A DNA stretch of 64,000 nt from Luzula sylvatica (taxonomy: Eukaryota; Streptophyta; Magnoliopsida; Poales; Juncaceae): assembly GCA_946800325.1 (NCBI GenBank), contig OX326959.1, positions 42,410,551-42,474,550 of the forward strand, written 5' to 3'. Both the position numbers and the translations under genes were made by a program. The notes under the pieces were generated by a model that saw only the letters and a list, made by a program, of their open reading frames with translations, searched no databases and was not told the DNA's origin. This document shows positions 27,901-42,257 of this stretch, in pieces. Each line of letters starts with the position of its first letter. Position 1 is the first letter of the stretch.

Positions 27901-30900
27901 CTCAAAGCGTTAAAATCTTGTTTTGAATCGAAAAACAAACTTTCTTAGTCTTTGTGAAATTTGGTGAAAAGTTATGTAGTAAAAGATACGATACAAATGA
28001 TCTCAAAACACGTTATTTTAACTCCACAAAGCGTTAAAATCTTGTTTTGAATCGAAAAACAAACTTTCTTAGTGTTTGTGAAATTTGGTGAAAATTTATG
28101 TAGTAAAAGATACGATACAAATGAGCTCAAAACACGTTATTTGAACTCCTCAAAGCGTTAAAATCTTGTTTGGAATCGAAAAACAAACTTTCTTAGTGTT
28201 TGTGAAATTTGGTGTAAAGTTATGTAGTAAAAGATACGATACAAATGATCTCAAAACACGTCATTTAAACTCCACAAAACGTTAAAATCTTGTTTTGAAT
28301 CGAAAAACAAACTTACTTAGTGTTTGTCAAATTTGGTGAAAAGTTATACAGTAAAAGATACGATACAAATGATCTAAAAACACGTTATTTGAACTACTCA
28401 AGGCGCTAAAATCTTGTTTTGAATCGAAAAACAAACTTTCTTAGTGTGTGTGAAATTTGGTGAAAAGTTATGTAGTAAAAGATACGATACAAATGATCTA
28501 AAAACACGTTATTTGAACTCCACAAAGCGTTAAAATCTTGTTTTGAATCGAAAAACAAACTTACTTAGTTTTTGTGAAATTTGGTGAAAAGTTATGTAGT
28601 AAAAGATACGATACAAATGATCTAAAAACACGTTATTTGAACTCCTCAAGGCGCTAAAATCTTGTTTTGAATCGAAAAACAAACTTTCTTAGTGTTTGTG
28701 AAATTTAGTGAAAAGTTATGTAGTAAAAGATACGATACAAATGAGCTCAAAACACGTTATTTGAACTCCTCAAAGCGTTAAAATCTTGTTTGGAATCGAA
28801 AAACAAACTTTCTTAGTGTTTGTGAAATTTGGTGAAAAGTTATGTAGTAAAAGATACGATACAAATGATCTCAAAACACGTTATTTGAACTCCACAAAGC
28901 GTTAAAATATTGTTTTGAATCGAAAAACAAACTTACTTAGTGTTTGTCAAATTTGGTGAAAAGTTATACAGTAAAAGATACGATACAAATGATCTCAAAA
29001 CACGTTATTTGAACTCCACAATGCGTTAAAATCTTGTTTTGAATCGAAAAACAAACTTACTTAGTTTTTGTGAAATTTGGTGAAAAGTTATGTAGTAAAA
29101 GATATGATACAAATGATCTCAAAACACGTTATTTGAACTCCTCAAAACGCTAAAATCTTGTTTTGAATCGAAAAATAAACTTACTTAGTTTGTGTGAAAT
29201 TTGGTGAAAAGTTATGTAGTAAAAGATACGATACAAATGATCTCAAAACACGTTATTTGAACTCCACAAAGCGTTAAAATCTTGTTTTGAATCGAAAAAC
29301 AAACTTTTTTAGTGTTTGTGAAATTTGGTGAAAAGTTATGTAGTAAAAGATACGATACAAATGATCTCAAAACACGTAATTTGAACTCCTCAAGGCGCTA
29401 AAATCTTGTTTTGAATCGAAAAACAAACTTTCTTAGTGTTTGTGAAATTTGGTGAAAAGTTATGTAGTAAAAGATAAGATACAAATGATCTCAAAACACG
29501 TTATTTGAACTCCACTAAGCGTTAAAATCTTGTTTTGAATCGAAAAACAAACTTTCTTAGTGTTTGTGAAATTTGGTGAAAATTTATGTAGTAAAAGATA
29601 CGATACAAATGATCTCAAAACACGTTATTTGAACTCCTCAAAGCGTTAAAATCTTGTTTTGAATCGAAAAACAAACTTTCTTAGTGTTTGTGAAATTTGG
29701 TGAAAAGTTATGTAGTAAAAGATACGATACAAATGATCTCAAAACACGTTATTTGAACTCCTCAAAGCGTTAAAATCTTGTTTGGAATCGAAAAACAAAC
29801 TTTCTTAGTGTTTGTGAAATTTGGTGAAAAGTTATGTAGTAAAAGATACGATACAAATGATCTCAAAACACGTCATTTGAACTCCACAAAACGTTAAAAT
29901 CTTGTTTTGAATCGAAAAACAAACTTACTTAGTGTTTGTCAAATTTGGTGAAAAGTTATACAGTAAAAGATACGATACAAATGATCTAAAAACACGTTAT
30001 TTGAACTACTCAAGGCGCTAAAATCTTGTTTTGAATCGAAAAACAAACTTTCTTAATGTGTGTGAAATTTGGTGAAAAGTTATGTAGTAAAAGATACGAT
30101 ACAAATGATCTAAAAACACGTTATTTGAACTCCACAAAGCGTTAAAATCTTGTTTTGAATCGAAAAACAAACTTACTTAGTTTTTGTGAAATTTGGTGAA
30201 AAGTTATGTAGTAAAAGATACGATACAAATGATCTCAAAACACGTTATTTGAACTCCTCAAAACGCTAAAATCTTGTTTTGAATCGAAAAATAAACTTAC
30301 TTAGTGTGTGTGAAATTTGGTGAAAAGTTATGTAGTAAAAGATACGATACAAATGATCTCAAAACACGTTATTTGAACTCCACAAAGAGTTAAAATCTTG
30401 TTTTGAATCGAAAAACAAACTTACTTAGTGTTTGTTAAATTTGCTGAAAAGTTATGTAGTAAAAGATACGATACAAATGATCTCAAAACACGTTATTTGA
30501 ACTCCACAAAGCGTTAAAATCTTGTTTTGAATCGAAAAACAAACTTTCTTAGTGTTTGTGAAATTTGGTGAAAATTTATGTAGTAAAAGATACGATACAA
30601 ATGATCTCAAAACACGTTATTTGAACTCCTCAAAACGCTAAAATCTTGTTTTGAATCGAAAAATAAACTTACTTAGTGTGTGTGAAATTTGGTGAAAAGT
30701 TATGTAGTAAAAGATACGATACAAATGATCTCAAAACACGTTATTTGAACTCCACAAAGCGTTAAAATCTTGTTTTGAATCGAAAAACAAACTTACTTAG
30801 TGTTTGTTAAATTTGCTGAAAAGTTATGTAGTAAAAGATACGATACAAATGATCTCAAAACACGTTATTTGAACTCCACAAAGCGTTAAAATCTTGTTTT

Positions 30901-31498
30901 GAATCGAAAAACAAACTTTCTTAGTGTTTGTGAAATTTGGTGAAAATTTATGTAGTAAAAGATACGATACAAATGATCTCAAAACACGTTATTTGAACTC
31001 CTCAAAGCGTTAAAATCTTGTTTTGAATCGAAAAACAAACTTTCTTAGTGTTTGTGAAATTTGGTGAAAATATATGTAGTAAAAGATACGATACAAATGA
31101 TCTCAAAACACGTTATTTGAACTCCTCAAAGCGCTAAAATCTTGTTTTGAATCGTTAAACAAACTTTCTTAGTGTTTGTGAAATTTGGTGAAAATTTATG
31201 TAGTAAAAGATACGATACAAATGATCTCAAAACACGTTATTTGAACTCCTCAAAGCGTTAAAATCTTGTTTTGAATCGAAAAACAAACTTTCTTAGTGTT
31301 TGTGAAATTTGGTGAAAAGTTATGTAGTAAAAGATACGATACAAATGATCTCAAAACACGTTATTTTAACTCCACAAAGCGTTAAAATCTTGTTTTGAAT
31401 CGAAAAACAAACTTTCTTAGTGTTTGTGAAATTTGGTGAAAATTTATGTAGTAAAAGATACGATACAAATGAGCTCAAAACACGTTATTTGAACTCCT
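24927..31498. repeat. HOR segment: 26- and 27-monomer units (3,224 and 3,348 bp)
   Basis: The ggtgta variant is at 24991, 28215 and 31563, giving 26 then 27 monomers. The gttaaac variant is at 24582, 27806 and 31154 with the same spacing. The 3,348-bp step is confirmed by rare variants: tatatg at 27723 and 31071, and a G-to-T change giving ttatttta at 28019 and 31367. The early part (about 25.4-27.1 kb) resembles the 39/44-mer material at the left end. This segment thus joins older variant order to the newer 27-mer. Confidence 0.8.
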
Positions 31499-34102
31499 CA
31501 AAGCGTTAAAATCTTGTTTGGAATCGAAAAACAAACTTTCTTAGTGTTTGTGAAATTTGGTGTAAAGTTATGTAGTAAAAGATACGATACAAATGATCTC
31601 AAAACACGTCATTTAAACTCCACAAAACGTTAAAATCTTGTTTTGAATCGAAAAACAAACTTACTTAGTGTTTGTCAAATTTGGTGAAAAGTTATACAGT
31701 AAAAGATACGATACAAATGATCTAAAAACACGTTATTTGAACTACTCAAGGCGTTAAAATCTTGTTTTGAATCGAAAAACAAACTTTCTTAGTGTGTGTG
31801 AAATTTGGTGAAAAGTTATGTAGTAAAAGATACGATACAAATGATCTAAAAACACGTTATTTGAACTCCACAAAGCGTTAAAATCTTGTTTTGAATCGAA
31901 AAACAAACTTACTTAGTTTTTGTGAAATTTGGTGAAAAGTTATGTAGTAAAAGATACGATACAAATGATCTAAAAACACGTTATTTGAACTCCTCAAGGC
32001 GCTAAAATCTTGTTTTGAATCGAAAAACAAACTTTATTAGTGTTTGTGAAATTTAGTGAAAAGTTATGTAGTAAAAGATACGATACAAATGAGCTCAAAA
32101 CACGTTATTTGAACTCCTCAAAGCGTTAAAATCTTGTTTGGAATCGAAAAACAAACTTTCTTAGTGTTTGTGAAATTTGGTGAAAAGTTATGTAGTAAAA
32201 GATACGATACAAATGATCTCAAAACACGTTATTTGAACTCCACAAAGCGTTAAAATATTGTTTTGAATCGAAAAACAAACTTACTTAGTGTTTGTCAAAT
32301 TTGGTGAAAAGTTATACAGTAAAAGATACGATACAAATGATCTAAAAACACGTTATTTGAACTCCTCAAGGCGCTAAAATCTCGTTTTGAATCGAAAAAC
32401 AAACTTTCTTAGTGTTTGTGAAATTTGGTGAAAAGTTATGTAGTAAAAGATACGATACAAATGATCTCAAAACACGTTATTTGAACTCCACAATGCGTTA
32501 AAATCTTGTTTTGAATCGAAAAACAAACTTACTTAGTTTTTGTGAAATTTGGTGAAAAGTTATGTAGTAAAAGATATGATACAAATGATCTCAAAACACG
32601 TTATTTGAACTCCTCAAAACGCTAAAATCTTGTTTTGAATCGAAAAATAAACTTACTTAGTTTGTGTGAAATTTGGTGAAAAGTTATGTAGTAAAAGATA
32701 CGATACAAATGATCTCAAAACACGTTATTTGAACTCCACAAAGCGTTAAAATCTTGTTTTGAATCGAAAAACAAACTTACTTAGTGTTTGTTAAATTTGC
32801 TGAAAAGTTATGTAGTAAAAGATACGATACAAATGATCTCAAAACACGTTATTTGAACTCCACAAAGCGTTAAAATCTTTTTTTGAATCGAAAAACAAAC
32901 TTTCTTAGTGTTTGTGAAATTTGGTGAAAATTTATGTAGTAAAAGATACGATACAAATGATCTCAAAACACGTTATTTGAATTCCTCAAAACGCTAAAAT
33001 CTTGTTTTGAATCGAAAAATAAACTTACTTAGTGTGTGTGAAATTTGGTGAAAAGTTATGTAGTAAAAGATACGATACAAATGATCTCAAAACACGTTAT
33101 TTGAACTCCACAAAGCGTTAAAATCTTGTTTTGAATCGAAAAACAAACCTACTTAGTGTTTGTTAAATTTGCTGAAAAGTTATGTAGTAAAAGATACGAT
33201 ACAAATGATCTCAAAACACGTTATTTGAACTCCACAAAGCGTTAAAATCTTGTTTTGAATCGAAAAACAAACTTTCTTAGTGTTTGTGAAATTTGGTGAA
33301 AATTTATGTAGTAAAAGATACGATACAAATGATCTCAAAACACGTTATTTGAACTCCTCAAAGCGTTAAAATCTTGTTTTGAATCGAAAAACAAACTTTC
33401 TTAGTGTTTGCGAAATTTGGTGAAAATATATGTAGTAAAAGATACGATACAAATGATCTCAAAACACGTTATTTGAACTCCTCAAAGCGTTAAAATCTTG
33501 TTTTGAATCGAAAAACAAACTTTCTTCGTGTTTGTGAAATTTGGTGAAAAGTTATGTACTAAAAGATACGATACAAATGAACTCAAAACACGTTATTTGA
33601 ACTCCTCAAAACGCTAAAATCTAGTTTTGAATCGAAAAATAAACTTACTTAGTGTGTGTGAAATTTGGTGAAAAGTTATGTAGTAAAAGATACGATACAA
33701 ATGATCTCAAAACACGTTATTTGAACTCCACAAAGCGTTAAAATCCTGTTTTGAATCGAAAAACAAACTTACTTAGTGTTTGTTAAATTTGCTGAAAAGT
33801 TATGTAGTAACAGATACGATACAAATGATCTCAAAACACGTTATTTGAACTCCACAAAGCGTTAAAATCTTGTTTTGAATCGAAAAACAAACTTTCTTAG
33901 TGTTTGTGAAATTTGGTGAAAATTTATGTAGTAAAAGATACGATACAAATGATCTCAAAACACGTTATTTGAACTCCTCAAAGCGTTAAAATCTTGTTTT
34001 GAATCGAAAAACAAACTTTCTTAGTGTTTGTGAAATTTGGTGAAAAGTTATGTAGTAAAAGATACGATACAAATGATCTCAAAACACGTTATTTGAACTC
34101 CA

Positions 34103-34299
34103 CAAAGCGTTAAAATCTTGTTTTGAATCGAAAAACAAACTTTCTTAGTGTTTGTGAAATTTGGTGAAAATTTATGTAGTAAAAGATACGATACAAATGA
34201 GCTCAAAACAAACTTTCTTAGTGTTTGTGAAATTTGGTGTAAAGTTATGTAGTAAAAGATACGATACAAATGATCTCAAAACACGTCATTTAAACTCCA
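34103..34299. repeat. Fused monomer pair with 51-bp deletion, copy 1
   Basis: Two adjacent units that should total 248 bp total 197 bp. The first reads normally to gagctcaaaaca, then jumps to aactttctta inside the next unit. The lost 51 bp include the next unit's tttgg block and dyad left arm. The join lies in a six-base microhomology, aaaaca at 34205-34210, present at both edges of the deleted segment in intact copies. The shortened unit is 73 bp and keeps the ggtgta variant at 34240. Confidence 0.95.
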
Positions 34300-37200
34300 C
34301 AAAACGTTAAAATCTTGTTTTGAATCGAAAAACAAACTTACTTAGTGTTTGTCAAATTTGGTGAAAAGTTATACAGTAAAAGATACGATACAAATGATCT
34401 AAAAACACGTTATTTGAACTACTCAAGGCGCTAAAATCTTGTTTTGAATCGAAAAACAAACTTTCTTAGTGTGTGTGAAATTTGGTGAAAAGTTATGTAG
34501 TAAAAGATACGATACAAATGATCTAAAAACACGTTATTTGAACTCCACAAAGCGTTAAAATCTTGTTTTGAATCGAAAAACAAACTTACTTAGTTTTTGT
34601 GAAATTTGGTGAAAAGTTATGTAGTAAAAGATACGATACAAATGATCTAAAAACACGTTATTTGAACTCCTCAAGGCGCTAAAATCTTGTTTTGAATCGA
34701 AAAACAAACTTTCTTAGTGTTTGTGAAATTTAGTGAAAAGTTATGTAGTAAAAGATACGATACAAATGAGCTCAAAACACGTTATTTGAACTCCTCAAAG
34801 CGTTAAAATCTTGTTTGGAATCGAAAAACAAACTTTCTTAGTGTTTGTGAAATTTGGTGAAAAGTTATGTAGTAAAAGATACGATACAAATGATCTCAAA
34901 ACACGTTATTTGAACTCCACAAAGCGTTAAAATATTGTTTTGAATCGAAAAACAAACTTACTTAGTGTTTGTCAAATTTGGTGAAAAGTTATACAGTAAA
35001 AGATACGATACAAATGATCTAAAAACACGTTATTTGAACTCCTCAAGGCGCTAAAATCTCGTTTTGAATCGAAAAACAAACTTTCTTAGTGTTTGTGAAA
35101 TTTGGTGAAAAGTTATGTAGTAAAAGATACGATACAAATGATCTCAAAACACGTTATTTGAACTCCACAATGCGTTAAAATCTTGTTTTGAATCGAAAAA
35201 CAAACTTACTTAGTTTTTGTGAAATTTGGTGAAAAGTTATGTAGTAAAAGATATGATACAAATGATCTCAAAACACGTTATTTGAACTCCTCAAAACGCT
35301 AAAATCTTGTTTTGAATCGAAAAATAAACTTACTTAGTTTGTGTGAAATTTGGTGAAAAGTTATGTAGTAAAAGATACGATACAAATGATCTCAAAACAC
35401 GTTATTTGAACTCCACAAAGCGTTAAAATCTTGTTTTGAATCGAAAAACAAACTTACTTAGTGTTTGTTAAATTTGCTGAAAAGTTATGTAGTAAAAGAT
35501 ACGATACAAATGATCTCAAAACACGTTATTTGAACTCCACAAAGCGTTAAAATCTTTTTTTGAATCGAAAAACAAACTTTCTTAGTGTTTGTGAAATTTG
35601 GTGAAAATTTATGTAGTAAAAGATACGATACAAATGATCTCAAAACACGTTATTTGAACTCCTCAAAACGCTAAAATCTTGTTTTGAATCGAAAAATAAA
35701 CTTACTTAGTGTGTGTGAAATTTGGTGAAAAGTTATGTAGTAAAAGATACGATACAAATGATCTCAAAACACGTTATTTGAACTCCACAAAGCGTTAAAA
35801 TCTTGTTTTGAATCGAAAAACAAACCTACTTAGTGTTTGTTAAATTTGCTGAAAAGTTATGTAGTAAAAGATACGATACAAATGATCTCAAAACACGTTA
35901 TTTGAACTCCTCAAAGCGTTAAAATCTTGTTTTGAATCGAAAAACAAACTTTCTTAGTGTTTGTGAAATTTGGTGAAAATATATGTAGTAAAAGATACGA
36001 TACAAATGATCTCAAAACACGTTATTTGAACTCCTCAAAGCGCTAAAATCTTGTTTAGAATCGTTAAACAAACTTTCTTAGTGTTTGTGAAATTTGGTGA
36101 AAATTTATGTAGTAAAAGATACGATACAAATGATCTCAAAACACGTTATTTGAACTCCTCAAAGCGTTAAAATCTTGTTTTGAATCGAAAAACAAACTTT
36201 CTTAGTGTTTGTGAAATTTGGTGAAAAGTTATGTAGTAAAAGATACGATACAAATGATCTCAAAACACGTTATTTTAACTCCACAAAGCGTTAAAATCTT
36301 GTTTTGAATCGAAAAACAAACTTTCTTAGTGTTTGTGAAATTTGGTGAAAATTTATGTAGTAAAAGATACGATACAAATGAGCTCAAAACACGTTATTTG
36401 AACTCCTCAAAGCGTTAAAATCTTGTTTGGAATCGAAAAACAAACTTTCTTAGTGTTTGTGAAATTTGGTGTAAAGTTATGTAGTAAAAGATACGATACA
36501 AATGATCTCAAAACACGTCATTTAAACTCCACAAAACGTTAAAATCTTGTTTTGAATCGAAAAACAAACTTACTTAGTGTTTGTCAAATTTGGTGAAAAG
36601 TTATACAGTAAAAGATACGATACAAATGATCTAAAAACACGTTATTTGAACTACTCAAGGCGCTAAAATCTTGTTTTGAATCGAAAAACAAACTTTCTTA
36701 GTGTGTGTGAAATTTGGTGAAAAGTTATGTAGTAAAAGATACGATACAAATGATCTAAAAACACGTTATTTGAACTCCACAAAGCGTTAAAATCTTGTTT
36801 TGAATCGAAAAACAAACTTACTTAGTTTTTGTGAAATTTGGTGAAAAGTTATGTAGTAAAAGATACGATACAAATGATCTAAAAACACGTTATTTGAACT
36901 CCTCAAGGCGCTAAAATCTTGTTTTGAATCGAAAAACAAACTTTATTAGTGTTTGTGAAATTTAGTGAAAAGTTATGTAGTAAAAGATACGATACAAATG
37001 AGCTCAAAACACGTTATTTGAACTCCTCAAAGCGTTAAAATCTTGTTTGGAATCGAAAAACAAACTTTCTTAGTGTTTGTGAAATTTGGTGAAAAGTTAT
37101 GTAGTAAAAGATACGATACAAATGATCTCAAAACACGTTATTTGAACTCCACAAAGCGTTAAAATATTGTTTTGAATCGAAAAACAAACTTACTTAGTGT

Positions 37201-39011
37201 TTGTCAAATTTGGTGAAAAGTTATACAGTAAAAGATACGATACAAATGATCTAAAAACACGTTATTTGAACTCCTCAAGGCGCTAAAATCTCGTTTTGAA
37301 TCGAAAAACAAACTTTCTTAGTGTTTGTGAAATTTGGTGAAAAGTTATGTAGTAAAAGATACGATACAAATGATCTCAAAACACGTTATTTGAACTCCAC
37401 AATGCGTTAAAATCTTGTTTTGAATCGAAAAACAAACTTACTTAGTTTTTGTGAAATTTGGTGAAAAGTTATGTAGTAAAAGATATGATACAAATGATCT
37501 CAAAACACGTTATTTGAACTCCTCAAAACGCTAAAATCTTGTTTTGAATCGAAAAATAAACTTACTTAGTTTGTGTGAAATTTGGTGAAAAGTTATGTAG
37601 TAAAAGATACGATACAAATGATCTCAAAACACGTTATTTGAACTCCACAAAGCGTTAAAATCTTGTTTTGAATCGAAAAACAAACTTACTTAGTGTTTGT
37701 TAAATTTGCTGAAAAGTTATGTAGTAAAAGATACGATACAAATGATCTCAAAACACGTTATTTGAACTCCACAAAGCGTTAAAATCTTTTTTTGAATCGA
37801 AAAACAAACTTTCTTAGTGTTTGTGAAATTTGGTGAAAATTTATGTAGTAAAAGATACGATACAAATGATCTCAAAACACGTTATTTGAACTCCTCAAAA
37901 CGCTAAAATCTTGTTTTGAATCGAAAAATAAACTTACTTAGTGTGTGTGAAATTTGGTGAAAAGTTATGTAGTAAAAGATACGATACAAAAGATCTCAAA
38001 ACACGTTATTTGAACTCCACAAAGCGTTAAAATCTTGTTTTGAATCGAAAAACAAACCTACTTAGTGTTTGTTAAATTTGCTGAAAAGTTATGTAGTAAA
38101 AGATACGATACAAATGATCTCAAAACACGTTATTTGAACTCCACAAAGCGTTAAAATCTTGTTTTGAATCGAAAAACAAACTTTCTTAGTGTTTGTGAAA
38201 TTTGGTGAAAATTTATGTAGTAAAAGATACGATACAAATGATCTCAAAACACGTTATTTGAACTCCTCAAAGCGTTAAAATCTTGTTTTGAATCGAAAAA
38301 CAAACTTTCTTAGTGTTTGCGAAATTTGGTGAAAATATATGTAGTAAAAGATACGATACAAATGATCTCAAAACACGTTATTTGAACTCCTCAAAGCGTT
38401 AAAATCTTGTTTTGAATCGAAAAACAAACTTTCTTCGTGTTTGTGAAATTTGGTGAAAAGTTATGTACTAAAAGATACGATACAAATGAACTCAAAACAC
38501 GTTATTTGAACTCCTCAAAACGCTAAAATCTTGTTTTGAATCGAAAAATAAACTTACTTAGTGTGTGTGAAATTTGGTGAAAAGTTATGTAGTAAAAGAT
38601 ACGATACAAATGATCTCAAAACACGTTATTTGAACTCCACAAAGCGTTAAAATCCTGTTTTGAATCGAAAAACAAACTTACTTAGTGTTTGTTAAATTTG
38701 CTGAAAAGTTATGTAGTAACAGATACGATACAAATGATCTCAAAACACGTTATTTGAACTCCACAAAGCGTTAAAATCTTGTTTTGAATCGAAAAACAAA
38801 CTTTCTTAGTGTTTGTGAAATTTGGTGAAAATTTATGTAGTAAAAGATACGATACAAATGATCTCAAAACACGTTATTTGAACTCCTCAAAGCGTTAAAA
38901 TCTTGTTTTGAATCGAAAAACAAACTTTCTTAGTGTTTGTGAAATTTGGTGAAAAGTTATGTAGTAAAAGATACGATACAAATGATCTCAAAACACGTTA
39001 TTTGAACTCCA

Positions 39012-39208
39012 CAAAGCGTTAAAATCTTGTTTTGAATCGAAAAACAAACTTTCTTAGTGTTTGTGAAATTTGGTGAAAATTTATGTAGTAAAAGATACGA
39101 TACAAATGAGCTCAAAACAAACTTTCTTAGTGTTTGTGAAATTTGGTGTAAAGTTATGTAGTAAAAGATACGATACAAATGATCTCAAAACACGTCATTT
39201 AAACTCCA
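39012..39208. repeat. Fused monomer pair with 51-bp deletion, copy 2
   Basis: The same junction occurs 4,909 bp downstream of the first, with the aaaaca microhomology at 39114-39119 and the same flanking variants (ttt then gagctc to the left, ggtgta to the right). Identical breakpoints and flanks show copying of one event through HOR amplification. Confidence 0.95.
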
Positions 39209-41688
39209 CAAAACGTTAAAATCTTGTTTTGAATCGAAAAACAAACTTACTTAGTGTTTGTCAAATTTGGTGAAAAGTTATACAGTAAAAGATACGATAC
39301 AAATGATCTAAAAACACGTTATTTGAACTACTCAAGGCGCTAAAATCTTGTTTTGAATCGAAAAACAAACTTTCTTAGTGTGTGTGAAATTTGGTGAAAA
39401 GTTATGTAGTAAAAGATACGATACAAATGATCTAAAAACACGTTATTTGAACTCCACAAAGCGTTAAAATCTTGTTTTGAATCGAAAAACAAACTTACTT
39501 AGTTTTTGTGAAATTTGGTGAAAAGTTATGTAGTAAAAGATACGATACAAATGATCTAAAAACACGTTATTTGAACTCCTCAAGGCGCTAAAATCTTGTT
39601 TTGAATCGAAAAACAAACTTTCTTAGTGTTTGTGAAATTTAGTGAAAAGTTATGTAGTAAAAGATACGATACAAATGAGCTCAAAACACGTTATTTGAAC
39701 TCCTCAAAGCGTTAAAATCTTGTTTGGAATCGAAAAACAAACTTTCTTAGTGTTTGTGAAATTTGGTGAAAAGTTATGTAGTAAAAGATACGATACAAAT
39801 GATCTCAAAACACGTTATTTGAACTCCACAAAGCGTTAAAATATTGTTTTGAATCGAAAAACAAACTTACTTAGTGTTTGTCAAATTTGGTGAAAAGTTA
39901 TACAGTAAAAGATACGATACAAATGATCTAAAAACACGTTATTTGAACTCCTCAAGGCGCTAAAATCTCGTTTTGAATCGAAAAACAAACTTTCTTAGTG
40001 TTTGTGAAATTTGGTGAAAAGTTATGTAGTAAAAGATACGATACAAATGATCTCAAAACACGTTATTTGAACTCCACAATGCGTTAAAATCTTGTTTTGA
40101 ATCGAAAAACAAACTTACTTAGTTTTTGTGAAATTTGGTGAAAAGTTATGTAGTAAAAGATATGATACAAATGATCTCAAAACACGTTATTTGAACTCCT
40201 CAAAACGCTAAAATCTTGTTTTGAATCGAAAAATAAACTTACTTAGTTTGTGTGAAATTTGGTGAAAAGTTATGTAGTAAAAGATACGATACAAATGATC
40301 TCAAAACACGTTATTTGAACTCCACAAAGCGTTAAAATCTTGTTTTGAATCGAAAAACAAACTTACTTAGTGTTTGTTAAATTTGCTGAAAAGTTATGTA
40401 GTAAAAGATACGATACAAATGATCTCAAAACACGTTATTTGAACTCCACAAAGCGTTAAAATCTTTTTTTGAATCGAAAAACAAACTTTCTTAGTGTTTG
40501 TGAAATTTGGTGAAAATTTATGTAGTAAAAGATACGATACAAATGATCTCAAAACACGTTATTTGAACTCCTCAAAACGCTAAAATCTTGTTTTGAATCG
40601 AAAAATAAACTTACTTAGTGTGTGTGAAATTTGGTGAAAAGTTATGTAGTAAAAGATACGATACAAATGATCTCAAAACACGTTATTTGAACTCCACAAA
40701 GCGTTAAAATCTTGTTTTGAATCGAAAAACAAACCTACTTAGTGTTTGTTAAATTTGCTGAAAAGTTATGTAGTAAAAGATACGATACAAATGATCTCAA
40801 AACACGTTATTTGAACTCCACAAAGCGTTAAAATCTTGTTTTGAATCGAAAAACAAACTTTCTTAGTGTTTGTGAAATTTGGTGAAAATTTATGTAGTAA
40901 AAGATACGATACAAATGATCTCAAAACACGTTATTTGAACTCCTCAAAGCGTTAAAATCTTGTTTTGAATCGAAAAACAAACTTTCTTAGTGTTTGCGAA
41001 ATTTGGTGAAAATATATGTAGTAAAAGATACGATACAAATGATCTCAAAACACGTTATTTGAACTCCTCAAAGCGTTAAAATCTTGTTTTGAATCGAAAA
41101 ACAAACTTTCTTCGTGTTTGTGAAATTTGGTGAAAAGTTATGTACTAAAAGATACGATACAAATGAACTCAAAACACGTTATTTGAACTCCTCAAAACGC
41201 TAAAATCTTGTTTTGAATCGAAAAATAAACTTACTTAGTGTGTGTGAAATTTGGTGAAAAGTTATGTAGTAAAAGATACGATACAAATGATCTCAAAACA
41301 CGTTATTTGAACTCCACAAAGCGTTAAAATCCTGTTTTGAATCGAAAAACAAACTTACTTAGTGTTTGTTAAATTTGCTGAAAAGTTATGTAGTAACAGA
41401 TACGATACAAATGATCTCAAAACACGTTATTTGAACTCCACAAAGCGTTAAAATCTTGTTTTGAATCGAAAAACAAACTTTCTTAGTGTTTGTGAAATTT
41501 GGTGAAAATTTATGTAGTAAAAGATACGATACAAATGATCTCAAAACACGTTATTTGAACTCCTCAAAGCGTTAAAATCTTGTTTTGAATCGAAAAACAA
41601 ACTTTCTTAGTGTTTGTGAAATTTGGTGAAAAGTTATGTAGTAAAAGATACGATACAAATGATCTCAAAACACGTTATTTGAACTCCA

Positions 41689-41885
41689 CAAAGCGTTAAA
41701 ATCTTGTTTTGAATCGAAAAACAAACTTTCTTAGTGTTTGTGAAATTTGGTGAAAATTTATGTAGTAAAAGATACGATACAAATGAGCTCAAAACAAACT
41801 TTCTTAGTGTTTGTGAAATTTGGTGTAAAGTTATGTAGTAAAAGATACGATACAAATGATCTCAAAACACGTCATTTAAACTCCA
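41689..41885. repeat. Fused monomer pair with 51-bp deletion, copy 3
   Basis: Third copy of the same junction, aaaaca at 41791-41796, exactly 2,677 bp after the second. The HOR copies to its right (for example around 44.4, 47.1 and 50.7 kb) have the intact arrangement, with tttgg restored before ggtgta, so the deletion is confined to the 22-mer family. Confidence 0.95.
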
Positions 41886-42257
41886 CAAAACGTTAAAATC
41901 TTGTTTTGAATCGAAAAACAAACTTACTTAGTGTTTGTCAAATTTGGTGAAAAGTTATACAGTAAAAGATACGATACAAATGATCTAAAAACACGTTATT
42001 TGAACTACTCAAGGCGCTAAAATCTTGTTTTGAATCGAAAAACAAACTTTCTTAGTGTGTGTGAAATTTGGTGAAAAGTTATGTAGTAAAAGGTACGATA
42101 CAAATGATCTAAAAACACGTTATTTGAACTCCACAAAGCGTTAAAATCTTGTTTTGAATCGAAAAACAAACTTACTTAGTTTTTGTGAAATTTGGTGAAA
42201 AGTTATGTAGTAAAAGATACGATACAAATGATCTAAAAACACGTTATTTGAACTCCT

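Larger units (their letters stand above)
31499..42257. repeat. HOR segment: alternating 22- and 18-monomer units (2,677 and 2,232 bp)
   Basis: The ggtgta variant falls at 31563, 34240, 36472, 39149 and 41826, giving steps of 2,677, 2,232, 2,677 and 2,677 bp. A T-run variant (cttttttt) falls at 32877, 35554, 37786 and 40463 with the same pattern, and gatatg falls at 32577, 35254, 37486 and 40163. The 2,677-bp step is 21 full monomers plus one 73-bp monomer. Together, 22 and 18 make a 4,909-bp composite, seen also for tttattag (32035 and 36944), for ttatttta (31367 and 36276) and for gttaaac (31154 and 36063). The 18-mer lacks four monomers of the 22-mer, including the deletion-bearing one. Confidence 0.88.

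Noticed and set aside
32975..32990. Single gaattc near 32980 and single agatct near 37990 as functional sites
   Set aside because: Each is a private one-base variant of the common gaactcc or atgatctc context. They are useful as landmarks only.
34048..34269. Minus-strand 73-codon open frame, repeated identically at 38957-39178 and 41634-41855
   Set aside because: All three lie across the same 51-bp deletion junction and are satellite DNA copied by HOR amplification. Intact monomer pairs do not keep the frame open to this length, and 124 is not a multiple of three, so no reading frame is conserved from unit to unit. No domain or recognizable start context is seen.
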